From assembly GCA_964428185.1 (NCBI GenBank), contig CAYRXH010000026.1, forward strand, positions 1-29,938: a DNA stretch of 29,938 nt. Direction: 5' to 3'. Position numbers and translations under genes: made by a program. Under the pieces are notes generated by a model that searched no databases, was not told where the DNA came from, and saw only the letters and a list, made by a program, of their open reading frames with translations. This DNA comes from CAYMAZ01 sp964428185 (lineage in GTDB: Bacteria > Bacteroidota > Bacteroidia > Bacteroidales > DTU049). Shown one piece after another: positions 17,593 through 25,380 of the stretch (within the stretch, counting starts at the first letter, position 1; every line of letters starts with the position of its first letter).

Positions 17593-19035
17593 TCAGGGAG
17601 TATAGAATTTGATTTTTTTATCAATTTCAGCAACATATTTTTTAAACTGCTTGTCAGTTTCCATCAGATCATTAACCGTCTTACATGCATGGAGTACAGT
17701 GGCATGATCCTTACTCCCGGTTTGAAGTCCGATAGAAGCTAGCGAATGCTTGGTCAGTTTTTTTGAAAAAAACATTGCAATCTGTCTGGCCTGAACAACT
17801 TCCCTTTTTCTTGATTTTGATAAAAGATTATCAACGGTAATATTAAAATAATCTGCAACAATTTTTTGAATATAGTCAATAGTCACTTCTCTGGTAGTGT
17901 TCTTGACATACTTCTCAATCATTTTCTTTGCCAGCTCAATTGTAATCTCTTTTTTATTGAGTGAACTTTGCGCCAGCAATGAAATCAGAGCCCCTTCAAG
18001 TTCCCGTACGTTGGTTGAAATGCTGTATGCAAGATGTTCAATGACATCCTGTGGCATTGTTGCTCCGTTATTGTATAATTTTTTCTCAATAATTGCAATT
18101 CTTGTCTCAAGATCTGGAGGTTGCAAATCAGCAGCCAACCCCCATTTAAATCTTGACAGCAATCTGGGTTCAATTCCCTGAAACTCAACAGGCGGCTTAT
18201 CTGATGTAATAATCAATTGCTTCCCGTTTTGATGCAAATGATTAAAAATATGAAAAAAAACATCCTGAGTTTTTAGTTTATTTGACAACGCATGGATGTC
18301 ATCCATAATAAGCAAATCTATCATCTGATAAAAATGAACAAAATCATTCATGCTGTTATTTTTTACAGCATCTATAAACTGATTGCCAAATTGCTCAGTC
18401 TGAACATACAAAACAGTTTTATCATGAAAGTTGTTTTTCGTCTGAATACCGATTGCATGGGCAAGATGTGTTTTTCCAAGTCCGGTAGCAGAATATAAAA
18501 GCAATGGATTGAATGCTGTTTTTCCGGGATTGTTGGCTACTGCAAAGCCGGCTGAACGTGCAAGTCTGTTACAGTCTCCTTCTATAAAGTTGTCGAAATT
18601 AAATGTTTCAACCAACTGGGGGTTTATATTGATCTTCTTTAAACCCGGGATAGCAAAAGGATTTGGAATATCCTTTGATTTTCCCTTGTTGATATCTATC
18701 GGGATTGAAACTGGTGAATTTTTAAGGGCCTTTTTATTAGTTGAAGGTAGCTTTATCTCAAGAGGCTCATTATTGCCATGATTACGGTCCATGATGATAT
18801 TGTATTCAAGCTGACCATTGGCTCCCAGTTCTTTTTTTATAGTTTTTCTCAGTAAATCAATATAATGTTCTTCAAGCCATTCAAAATAAAATGGGCTTGG
18901 AACCTGAATTGTCAGAATATTATTTTCAATTTTAACAGGCTTAATGGGTTCAAACCAGGTTTTAAAGCTGTGTTCATTAATATTATCCCTGATAATCTTC
19001 AAGCAGTTGTTCCATATGGTTTTAATATCCTTCAT
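17593..19035 (-). CDS. dnaA: chromosomal replication initiator DnaA
   Basis: ATP-dependent initiator that binds DnaA boxes and opens oriC. The 480 residues show domain I (1-80, SFKTWFEPI), a linker, AAA+ domain III with Walker A SATGLGKTHLAH (Lys188), Walker B LLIMDDIHAL (241-250), arginine-finger segment RLLSRFKWGL (301-310), and domain IV with the signature DHATVLHACKTV near the end. dnaN, recF and gyrB are not adjacent, as is common in Bacteroidota. I find no cluster of TTATCCACA-type boxes on either side, so this is not obviously the origin. Confidence 0.97.
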   Translation of the reverse strand: MKDIKTIWNNCLKIIRDNINEHSFKTWFEPIKPVKIENNILTIQVPSPFYFEWLEEHYIDLLRKTIKKELGANGQLEYNIIMDRNHGNNEPLEIKLPSTNKKALKNSPVSIPIDINKGKSKDIPNPFAIPGLKKININPQLVETFNFDNFIEGDCNRLARSAGFAVANNPGKTAFNPLLLYSATGLGKTHLAHAIGIQTKNNFHDKTVLYVQTEQFGNQFIDAVKNNSMNDFVHFYQMIDLLIMDDIHALSNKLKTQDVFFHIFNHLHQNGKQLIITSDKPPVEFQGIEPRLLSRFKWGLAADLQPPDLETRIAIIEKKLYNNGATMPQDVIEHLAYSISTNVRELEGALISLLAQSSLNKKEITIELAKKMIEKYVKNTTREVTIDYIQKIVADYFNITVDNLLSKSRKREVVQARQIAMFFSKKLTKHSLASIGLQTGSKDHATVLHACKTVNDLMETDKQFKKYVAEIDKKIKFYTP

Positions 19036-19139
19036 AAATACCTTGAGCTCTGTTAATTTTTCATTTGATTTTCTATGTTTTAAGTTAAAATCTGCCTGAT
19101 CTCACTCCGTTTTTCCAAGTTTAAAAGAAAACGGGGATG

Positions 19140-19147
19140 CAAATTTT
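19140..19147 (-). promoter_or_regulatory. candidate promoter -7 box of dnaA
   Basis: Minus strand reads AAAATTTG, followed by c, about 105 bp before the dnaA ATG. It keeps the TTTG core but not the TA. It implies a leader of about 100 nt. Confidence 0.3.
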
Positions 19148-19151
19148 GCTA

Positions 19152-19176
19152 TTTTTTTTTGAAAAAAAAATTTTTT
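19152..19176. repeat. T9-G-A9-T6 homopolymer block
   Basis: Nine T, one G, nine A and six T in succession lie right at the stop codon of the metallophosphatase gene, upstream of dnaA. It could act as a weak AT-only terminator or as rigid or curved DNA upstream of the dnaA promoter. No GC stem is present. Confidence 0.5.
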
Positions 19177-20108
19177 CATGCTTGTTTTTTTAAAATTTTT
19201 ATTGCATAGCCTTCGACAAACTTTAAACCCACATTTTTCTTCAAATATACGTCCATCCTACCCAGGTTGACTCCTCCATAGCCCACCTGTCCGATAACAA
19301 CCTCTTTACTGTCAGAATTAGACATGACGACCGCCTTCTCAAGTGTAGTGTGAGTATGACCTCCCAAAATAATGTCAATATTCTTTGATTGCTTTGCAAT
19401 GTCAATATCCGAAATTTTATTTTCTTTGTAACTGAATCCTAGATGAGAAAGACAAATTACCAGATCACACATCATTTCCTTTTTTAGAAAATGAGAATAA
19501 TAGGCTGCCTTTTCTGCTGGATCAAGATATCGTGTCTGTGCATATGCTATTTTTGAAACAAGACCTTCAAGTTCAATTCCCAGACCAAACACTCCAATGC
19601 TAATGCCTGCTTTTTCAAAAATCTTATATGGTGATATTCTGTTATTTAACACAGTATCACTGAAATCATAGTTACTAGATATAAATGGGAATGAAGCATG
19701 CACCAGATTTCTTTCAAAGTCATCCAGCCCATTGTCAAACTCATGATTCCCAATAGTAGCCCCATCGTATTTCATTTCACTCATCAGTTTAATTTCAAGC
19801 TCTCCTTTATAATAATTGAAGTATGGTGTTCCCTGATAAATATCACCTGAATCGAAAAGCAAAACATTGGGTTCTTCTTCCCTAATCTGTTTTATCAATG
19901 CAGCACGTCTTGCAAATCCTCCCATACCTGGAAAACGATGGTGACCAGCTGGAAAAGGATCAATCTGACTATGAGTATCATTGGTGTGAAGAATAGTAAT
20001 TTTGGTCAAACCCCTGCTCATTGTCCCTGTAATTCCCGTCCTGCTTATTCCCCAAAGAGCACCTCCGGCAAGTACTGTTTTAATAAATGCCCTTCTATTC
20101 ATAGACAA
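19176..20108 (-). CDS. Tat-exported metallophosphatase, UshA N-terminal-type domain
   Basis: The catalytic half of a 5'-nucleotidase as a separate 310-residue protein. The N-terminus MSMNRRAFIKT carries a twin-arginine signal, with a hydrophobic stretch to about residue 22. Metal-binding motifs of calcineurin-like phosphoesterases are present: NDTHSQ (Asp44, His46), DSGD (Asp89), GNHEF (Asn121, His122) and GGHTHT near 250. It should hydrolyse nucleotides or related phosphate esters outside the cytoplasm. The C-terminal substrate-binding domain of UshA is missing; it is encoded by the overlapping upstream gene (14-bp overlap). The start could be Met1 (20108) or Met3. Confidence 0.88.
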   Translation of the reverse strand: MSMNRRAFIKTVLAGGALWGISRTGITGTMSRGLTKITILHTNDTHSQIDPFPAGHHRFPGMGGFARRAALIKQIREEEPNVLLFDSGDIYQGTPYFNYYKGELEIKLMSEMKYDGATIGNHEFDNGLDDFERNLVHASFPFISSNYDFSDTVLNNRISPYKIFEKAGISIGVFGLGIELEGLVSKIAYAQTRYLDPAEKAAYYSHFLKKEMMCDLVICLSHLGFSYKENKISDIDIAKQSKNIDIILGGHTHTTLEKAVVMSNSDSKEVVIGQVGYGGVNLGRMDVYLKKNVGLKFVEGYAIKILKKQA

Positions 20109-20868
20109 TCCTCCCGTCAGTCACCGGCTGCAGAGAAATCCCAAGGCTATTCTGCTCTTTAAGATAATCTATGATCAAATCACGTATCAACACTGACAAT
20201 TTTCTGTATTCAACCGGCTCGTTAAAAAATTCCATTCGGTCTCCTCCGTCTGCCAGATAATCCGAAGTGATCACTGTGTAATTTCTGCTGTCGTCAAAGG
20301 GCTCTCCATTGATTGTAAGGGCAGATAATTCCATCTGTCTGCTTGTTATTCTCATACCTGCAAAAGGAACACCTCCTGATTGAATGATGTAATGAATCAT
20401 TTCCAGAAAACTATCAGGGGTAAGTGTCAGAACGACCGTCTCATTTTCAAAGGGCATAAGCCTGTATACATCACCAACAGTTATTAATCCTTTAGGAAGT
20501 GCTGCACGTAAGCCTCCGTTATTTAAGATCACTACATCATATAGGTATCCACCATCTGAATAATACTTGTTGCACATGTATAATATCAAATCACTGATAA
20601 AATTGTTCAGTAATCCTTCGGGTTGATTTTTTGCAATTGCAACTTCAGAATAGGAAATGATCTCATTCATTTCAATCTCTATGGCAGTCTTGTATGGGGC
20701 AATTAGTGCAACAGCAGAAGAATCCTCAATCATCAGTGTATCAAGTGCAATCAGCCGGGCATTTGTTCTGGTAGATGCATAAAATGTTCTGCAAGCAAAA
20801 CTGGCAGTCAATAATGCAATACCACAGACAACAATGAACCCTCTTTTCATAACATTTCTCATTATCAA
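20095..20868 (-). CDS. 5'-nucleotidase C-terminal-domain protein
   Basis: The substrate-specificity half of a UshA-type 5'-nucleotidase as its own 257-residue protein. Signature segments are ILNNGGLRAALPKG, GDVYRLMPFENETV, and YTVITSDYLADGGDRMEFF. The N-terminus has a Sec-type signal, probably starting at Met7 (20850, MKRGFIVVCGIALL); Cys26 after ASFA could be a lipobox cysteine, though the motif is poor. It has no metallophosphatase motifs. The partner catalytic domain follows with a 14-bp overlap, in the reverse of the domain order in fused enzymes. Such adjacent pairs occur in Bacteroidota as far as I recall. Confidence 0.88.
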   Translation of the reverse strand: MIMRNVMKRGFIVVCGIALLTASFACRTFYASTRTNARLIALDTLMIEDSSAVALIAPYKTAIEIEMNEIISYSEVAIAKNQPEGLLNNFISDLILYMCNKYYSDGGYLYDVVILNNGGLRAALPKGLITVGDVYRLMPFENETVVLTLTPDSFLEMIHYIIQSGGVPFAGMRITSRQMELSALTINGEPFDDSRNYTVITSDYLADGGDRMEFFNEPVEYRKLSVLIRDLIIDYLKEQNSLGISLQPVTDGRIVYE

Positions 20869-21260
20869 TTGCTTACAGAGTTATTAACAAGCAAATTGTG
20901 AACAGCAATGATATGAATTTTTTTTATTGAAATCTGTAAGGAAAACTATTGAACTGAAAATTTATACTTGGTATAAATTAAAAAACCATTGTCTGTAAAT
21001 ATAACCTCTTATTAATCTATATTTTATAAAAAAAGACCTCAAATATGAGAAAACTTTCATTTAAATACATAAAAAATAAATACTAAGTATAAACATCTGC
21101 CAATGAATAAATTTCATTCTCTATTTAGATTGAGAATAAATTTTCGGCTTCACCAAAAATATAATTCTGATAACTTTCAAAACTTCAGGGCACAGAAAAA
21201 CCCGGATTTCACAATCCGGGTGTGGGTTATGGGAAATGGTTGAGGGAAAAGGGCTTTCTA
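20869..21260. promoter_or_regulatory. intergenic region with two matching palindromic sites
   Basis: A 392-bp AT-rich stretch between the nucleotidase pair and the small membrane gene. It holds two operator-like sites with the form ATACTnnGTATAAA, at 20964-20977 and 21080-21093. They match at 12 of 14 positions and are 116 bp apart. The first sits in a 9-bp inverted repeat with a 3-bp centre (20959-20979); the second is an 11-bp palindrome (21080-21090). A TTTG box on the minus strand (near 20891) may be the nucleotidase promoter. The terminator of the small gene is at 21195-21221. Otherwise I see no gene. Confidence 0.4.
21195..21221 (-). terminator. Rho-independent terminator of the small membrane-protein gene
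   Basis: A perfect 9-bp GC-rich stem (acccggatt at 21200-21208 with aatccgggt at 21213-21221), a 4-base loop, and a run of five or more T on the minus strand. It lies 40 bp after the stop at 21261 and supports a discrete short transcript. Confidence 0.85.
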
Positions 21261-21344
21261 TTAGCCTATAACAGTCATGGCTATAACCAATCCTGTAATG
21301 AATAGGATATAAATTATCCAATAAACACTTTGCTTGAGATTCAT
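21261..21344 (-). CDS. 27-aa single-helix membrane protein
   Basis: A tiny gene starting at ATG 21344 and stopping at TAA 21261. It has an exact AGGAGG Shine-Dalgarno (21349-21354) four bases before the start, which is unusual because Bacteroidota genes seldom carry one, and is followed by a strong terminator. The product starts MNLKQSVYWI and is almost entirely hydrophobic from residue 7 to 26 (WIIYILFITGLVIAMTVI), with one lysine at the N-terminus, so a single inner-membrane helix is expected. I do not recognise it. Small accessory subunits of membrane complexes (CydX, KdpF and AcrZ types) are analogues in form only. Signal-to-terminator organisation makes a real gene likely. Confidence 0.7.
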   Translation of the reverse strand: MNLKQSVYWIIYILFITGLVIAMTVIG

Positions 21345-21657
21345 ACGACCTCCTTTTTTAATTAAGTTAGTATTTGATTCCATTTTTCTTTAAATTTACT
21401 ATTAATTTTTGGACCAAACAAGCAACTTTCAGTTTTAGGTCAGATGAAACCAGTTAACGTATAATTTTTCAAATCCTGACACTTGAAATTGAAAGATGTT
21501 TTTACAAAGAACTTTGGTCTATTTGACAACTTTTTGCAGTAAAAGTTGCAGGGATTCGTCTGTATATTAACAATTTTTAACATTAAAATATCTTTTTTCG
21601 TAATTTTTTAAGTGTTTTTAACAAGTTTGTATTTTTGCAATAATAAACTTTTCTGAA
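21345..21657. promoter_or_regulatory. divergent intergenic region between small gene and PHP gene
   Basis: A 313-bp AT-rich stretch. It contains the AGGAGG of the small gene, a perfect 8-bp stem caactttt/aaaagttg with a 6-bp loop (21527-21534, 21541-21548) not followed by a T-run, and the promoter of the PHP gene at its right end. A minus-strand TTTG…TAAATTTA pair near 21390-21420 may drive the small gene. No other gene seen. Confidence 0.4.
21630..21637 (+). promoter_or_regulatory. promoter -7 box of PHP phosphatase gene
   Basis: tatttttg is an exact TAnnTTTG match followed by c. It is 20 bp before the TTG start at 21658, leaving a leader of about 14 nt. This supports the TTG as the true start. 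Confidence 0.55.
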
Positions 21658-22503
21658 TTGTATTCAAATTTTCATACTCATACAAATTATTGTGACGGTC
21701 ATGATTCAGTTCGTGATCTTGTTCGAACTGCCCTATCATTAAACATCGTTCAGATCGGAATCTCATCACATGCTCCTTTACCCGTGCCGGCAGGATGGAG
21801 CCTAAGTAACAAAGAAGAGCTTGAACACTATCTCAATGATATACTCAATAACATTTCTGTTTACGGAGATCAAATCGATATTCTGAAAGCTCTTGAAGTT
21901 GATTACATTCCGGAGATGAGTATTCCCTTTTCTATGATAAAAAACACATGGGACCTCGATTATATTATTGGCGCAATTCATCTTGTTAAAGTCCCTGATT
22001 CTGATGAGGTCTGGTTTATTGACGGAAATCCACATTATTTTGAAGAAGGAATTAGTAAATACTTTGGTGGAGATGGGAGGAAAGCATGTCTTGTTTATTT
22101 TCAACAACTGAAAAGTATGATTTTATCGCAGGATTTTGATATTCTTGCTCACTTTGACAAGATTAAACTGAACAATGCAGGCAGATTTTTCAGTGAGGAT
22201 GAAGATTGGTATATACGCGAGACTAATGAAATCCTTGACCTGTTGAAGCACCGCAATATTATTATGGAAATAAACACACGGGGATTCTATCAGAATAAGC
22301 GGACCGACTTTTATCCTTCAGATGCCATCATTAAAAAAGCTGCTCAGATGGGAGTTCCCATGATTGTTAATTCTGATGCCCATAAATGCGATGAACTCTG
22401 TTCGGGTTTTACACAAGCACATGCCCTGTTGAAAGAATATGGTGTTAACCACACCTATGAATTCAGAAATGAGAAATGGATTGAAAAACAAATTACTGTT
22501 TAA
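21658..22503 (+). CDS. PHP-domain phosphatase, histidinol-phosphatase-like
   Basis: A 281-residue cytoplasmic metal-dependent phosphoesterase of the PHP family, closest in form to HisK/HisJ histidinol phosphatases. Metal-site motifs are FHTHTNYCDGHD (5-16), SSHAP (37-41), LEVDYIPE, GAIHLV, AHFDKIK and VNSDAHKCDE. It starts at a rare TTG (TTG TAT TCA AAT), which falls exactly where family members begin and is supported by the promoter position. No histidine biosynthesis genes lie nearby, so the substrate is uncertain. Its last 11 bp overlap the end of the convergent T9SS cargo gene. Confidence 0.87.
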   Translation: MYSNFHTHTNYCDGHDSVRDLVRTALSLNIVQIGISSHAPLPVPAGWSLSNKEELEHYLNDILNNISVYGDQIDILKALEVDYIPEMSIPFSMIKNTWDLDYIIGAIHLVKVPDSDEVWFIDGNPHYFEEGISKYFGGDGRKACLVYFQQLKSMILSQDFDILAHFDKIKLNNAGRFFSEDEDWYIRETNEILDLLKHRNIIMEINTRGFYQNKRTDFYPSDAIIKKAAQMGVPMIVNSDAHKCDELCSGFTQAHALLKEYGVNHTYEFRNEKWIEKQITV

Positions 22504-24007
22504 TCAAAGGAATTACCTGCTTGGTTCTGTTTTCTGTATTAAATATTTCAAGAAAATATGGTCCGGGGTTCAGATGGGGCAATGATAACAGAATATCAAT
22601 CTCTCCTGTGTCAAATGAACCTGCATAAACTACCGATCCCAGAATATCTCTTATCACAAAGAAATAACTTCCTATACCTGCACCAGTATTGATAGTCATC
22701 AACAATTCAGACTCAAATGGATTGGGAAATGCTGAAAATTCGTTTTGCCAGCTTTCATAATATTCTGATCCTGTGGCAGAGCCAACAATAATTTCCTCAT
22801 AAGCAACAGGATTATTTTCTGAAAGAGTAACCGGGATATGCTCAGAGTAAATACCAGGAATTTCATAGACCAGATAATATGTTCCCTGTGGAAGACCAGC
22901 AAAATGAAATGCCCCGTCCCCTGAGGTCAGTGCATACTGAGCAACATTCATCTCGCTATCCAGCAAAATTATTTCACATCTGACAGGCGACATATCAGGA
23001 AGGTAAACATGGCCATCAATTGAATACTGTCCGCTCATTTGCTGTGAAGGCAGCAAATAGATTGACATTGTGGAGGAATGATTCTGAACCTGCACAATCT
23101 GAGCCTGACTCCAGTATGGTACATCAGGATAATATGTAGGCAGATAATACTCATTTCTCATCTGATCAGGATCGGGAAATGCTTTCAGCAGATATTCGCA
23201 GTTAGGAAGTTCTGTAAAATAGTAATAACCATATTGACTAACAATCATAGTATCAATAGCCTGATAATCATCAAGAATTTTTCTGTACAGTATAACCCCG
23301 GAAGTACTTACGGGCATACTCCCCGAGAAAATCTGTCCGCCCACATGAAAAAAGAACGAAGTATCAGTAACTATTTCTTTTGTTTCTGAGTTCTCAAAAA
23401 AAGTAAATCCTGTATAAGGATCTGTCACTTTCGCTGTGAGGGTTATCTGTGTATAAGATGGTGAAGAAATAAAAAACTTAGTGTGGGTATCATTAGAAAT
23501 TATCTCGTTATTGCTTTCCCATTCCCATGTGGTCAATCCTGTATTTTTAAGATTGGGGGTTGATGTATTTTCCAGTTGTTTATATGCGGGGCAGTCCATA
23601 CACACAGCCTGATGATTAAAATTCACTTTGGTATTTGTTGAAGTAATTGGATTGGCATAAATTGTATGAATGTAATAGTTGCAACCGTCTGCAAAAAAAG
23701 AAAATGATTTTTCTATTCTGTGAAAGTTTGAATCATAGGCATAAATCTTTGCAGAGTAGAGGACATTTGATGGGATATTGTTCAGTGTGAACGTATATTT
23801 TCCTGTATTGTCAGTCTGCACCGCCGGTCCGTTCATTGTAAAATCACCAGGCAGATAAGCAGGAGCAGAAAATCTGAAAAACACCCAGTAATTCTGAAGC
23901 GGAACTGACTGCTGAGATTTAACATATCCTGAAAATGAAACATTCGCAGCAAACACCCGGAGGATAAGGAAGCTAACAAGTGTAAAAAATATTATCTTTT
24001 TCATCAT
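22493..24007 (-). CDS. secreted T9SS cargo with carboxypeptidase-regulatory-like repeats
   Basis: A 504-residue exported protein. The signal peptide ends near RVFA-A (20). At least three beta-sandwich units of the carboxypeptidase-regulatory/SdrD-B type are seen: VSFSGYVKSQ … GKYTFTL (about 23-80), HVGGQIFSGS … YGYYYFTELP (about 225-280), and SIDGHVYLPD … GAFHFAGLPQGTYYLVYE (about 340-400). Two cysteine spots (DGCNYY, VCMDC) lie in between. The last about 75 residues (FSAFPNPFESELLM … GPYFLEIF … VIPLIKQ) form a type-A T9SS sorting domain. It has no enzyme motif and is probably a surface or extracellular binding protein. It starts 14 bp after the barrel/anti-sigma gene and so belongs to the sigma-factor operon. 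Confidence 0.85.
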   Translation of the reverse strand: MMKKIIFFTLVSFLILRVFAANVSFSGYVKSQQSVPLQNYWVFFRFSAPAYLPGDFTMNGPAVQTDNTGKYTFTLNNIPSNVLYSAKIYAYDSNFHRIEKSFSFFADGCNYYIHTIYANPITSTNTKVNFNHQAVCMDCPAYKQLENTSTPNLKNTGLTTWEWESNNEIISNDTHTKFFISSPSYTQITLTAKVTDPYTGFTFFENSETKEIVTDTSFFFHVGGQIFSGSMPVSTSGVILYRKILDDYQAIDTMIVSQYGYYYFTELPNCEYLLKAFPDPDQMRNEYYLPTYYPDVPYWSQAQIVQVQNHSSTMSIYLLPSQQMSGQYSIDGHVYLPDMSPVRCEIILLDSEMNVAQYALTSGDGAFHFAGLPQGTYYLVYEIPGIYSEHIPVTLSENNPVAYEEIIVGSATGSEYYESWQNEFSAFPNPFESELLMTINTGAGIGSYFFVIRDILGSVVYAGSFDTGEIDILLSLPHLNPGPYFLEIFNTENRTKQVIPLIKQ

Positions 24008-24021
24008 GCATCATGTCTGAA

Positions 24022-25380
24022 TTAAAAAATAATCCGTATCCCTGTCTGCAAACCAAATGCATAAGGGGTTTTTCTGGAGGGATTGTTCCCGGGATACAAA
24101 GGATTGAGCAGATATCTGTATGTGGGAGTAACAAAAATCTCAGATGTTGAAGAGAGCTTATAAGATGTCCCTATTCCGAGCATAAAACTCCAGTATTGTC
24201 TGTTACGTTTCAGGGAAATAATGTTTTCTTCAGCATAGAGTATATTGCTTTCCTCATTGGAATACGTTTTATCCTGTTCGGAAGTAAACAACAGAGTGCT
24301 GAACACAAAGCCTGTTTTTGCTTCCACTGAAAACCGTCTGATATCCTTTCTCAGACCCATAAAAACTGGAACCTGAATATATAAATAGGAGTCCTCTCTG
24401 ATTACAACATCAGTCTTTGTATTATCATTATAAATATTTACAACTGAAGTATAAAAAACCGGCTGGGTAATCCATGTGGATGTGTTTGGATCCCAGACAT
24501 CAACAAACTGGACAGAATCGACCTGCTCGTAGGAGTCAACAATCTCTCTCACAATTGTTGTATTACGGTAGGTATTGGAATGTGTGACATAAGTGCCTGA
24601 GACTCCTGTTTCAAAGAAAAAATCCCTGGACAGGTACTGAATGGAAAAATTAAGACTGTGATCAAGTGCACGACTTGTAGCAAACAATGATGTGTCAAAA
24701 TAATACAACTCCGGCTGCAGACTAATGTTCAGAGCAAGTTCACTTGTATTGACATAATCATTGGGAACTGCTGCTGCCAGTTCAGATGCATAGGATACAG
24801 GTTTGCCGGCAAGCACTGCAGGAGGGGCAGGAACAGCATAAACAAAAACAGGGTTCAGTCTGACAGGATACATTTCTTCCTTTTGATTATTGATTACTGT
24901 AACAACTTCAGCAACATCACTTTCATAGACTTGTTCAATGATTTCAGAAGCATCTGTCTCATCACTTTCACGAGATGTATCAGTAAACGGCAGGAGATTT
25001 GTCGGATCTTTCAGGATAACTGTTTGTTCCGCTTCGGATTTACTTTTCACTGCCTGAACAACAACTTGATTATTATTTTCTGATCTCTTGTTTTGTATGA
25101 TTTCTTCAGCCTGAAGCTGTTTTTCAGCAGCAGGAATCATTTCAGAAACGTCCTGGTTCCAGTTAAGAACTGCAATTGAAGTAATTACTACCGAACCCAC
25201 AAAAACAAGTGAACCGAAGAAGATTTTTGTAAAGGGAGTAAAAATCTGTCCCCATGGATTATAACGCGGAATGACCGGAGCAAGCCTTGTCCACAGGTGT
25301 TCGGATGGCTTCACCTCAACATTGCTCAGTTTCTCTCTGAGCAGACTGTCAAACTCATAATTCTGCATCAACTTTTTCAT
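24022..25380 (-). CDS. putative anti-sigma factor fused to outer-membrane beta-barrel
   Basis: The frame is open from 25527, but that part lies inside the sigma gene; I place the start at ATG 25380 (26-bp overlap), giving 452 residues (ATG 25368 is also possible). Residues 1-50 are a soluble head (YEFDSLLREKLSNVEVKPSEHLWTRL in two parts around residues 8-33). Residues 52-73 form one hydrophobic helix (IFFGSLVFVGSVVITSIAVL). About 75-175 is an acidic, low-complexity linker. About 215-452 is beta-rich with alternating strands and ends in phenylalanine (LQTGIRIIF), the usual outer-membrane barrel signal. Head plus helix downstream of an ECF sigma gene suggests an anti-sigma factor. The binding role is inferred from position, not from a known anti-sigma motif. 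Confidence 0.7.
   Translation of the reverse strand: MKKLMQNYEFDSLLREKLSNVEVKPSEHLWTRLAPVIPRYNPWGQIFTPFTKIFFGSLVFVGSVVITSIAVLNWNQDVSEMIPAAEKQLQAEEIIQNKRSENNNQVVVQAVKSKSEAEQTVILKDPTNLLPFTDTSRESDETDASEIIEQVYESDVAEVVTVINNQKEEMYPVRLNPVFVYAVPAPPAVLAGKPVSYASELAAAVPNDYVNTSELALNISLQPELYYFDTSLFATSRALDHSLNFSIQYLSRDFFFETGVSGTYVTHSNTYRNTTIVREIVDSYEQVDSVQFVDVWDPNTSTWITQPVFYTSVVNIYNDNTKTDVVIREDSYLYIQVPVFMGLRKDIRRFSVEAKTGFVFSTLLFTSEQDKTYSNEESNILYAEENIISLKRNRQYWSFMLGIGTSYKLSSTSEIFVTPTYRYLLNPLYPGNNPSRKTPYAFGLQTGIRIIF

Noticed and set aside
17484..19175. oriC next to dnaA
   Set aside because: No cluster of DnaA boxes is visible in the flanking gaps; strand-skew data would be needed.
21121..21321. 66-codon minus-strand frame
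   Set aside because: It runs through the terminator and the small membrane-protein gene in another frame; the 27-codon gene explains the signals better.
21527..21548. 8-bp hairpin as terminator
   Set aside because: No T-run on either strand follows it and no gene ends nearby.
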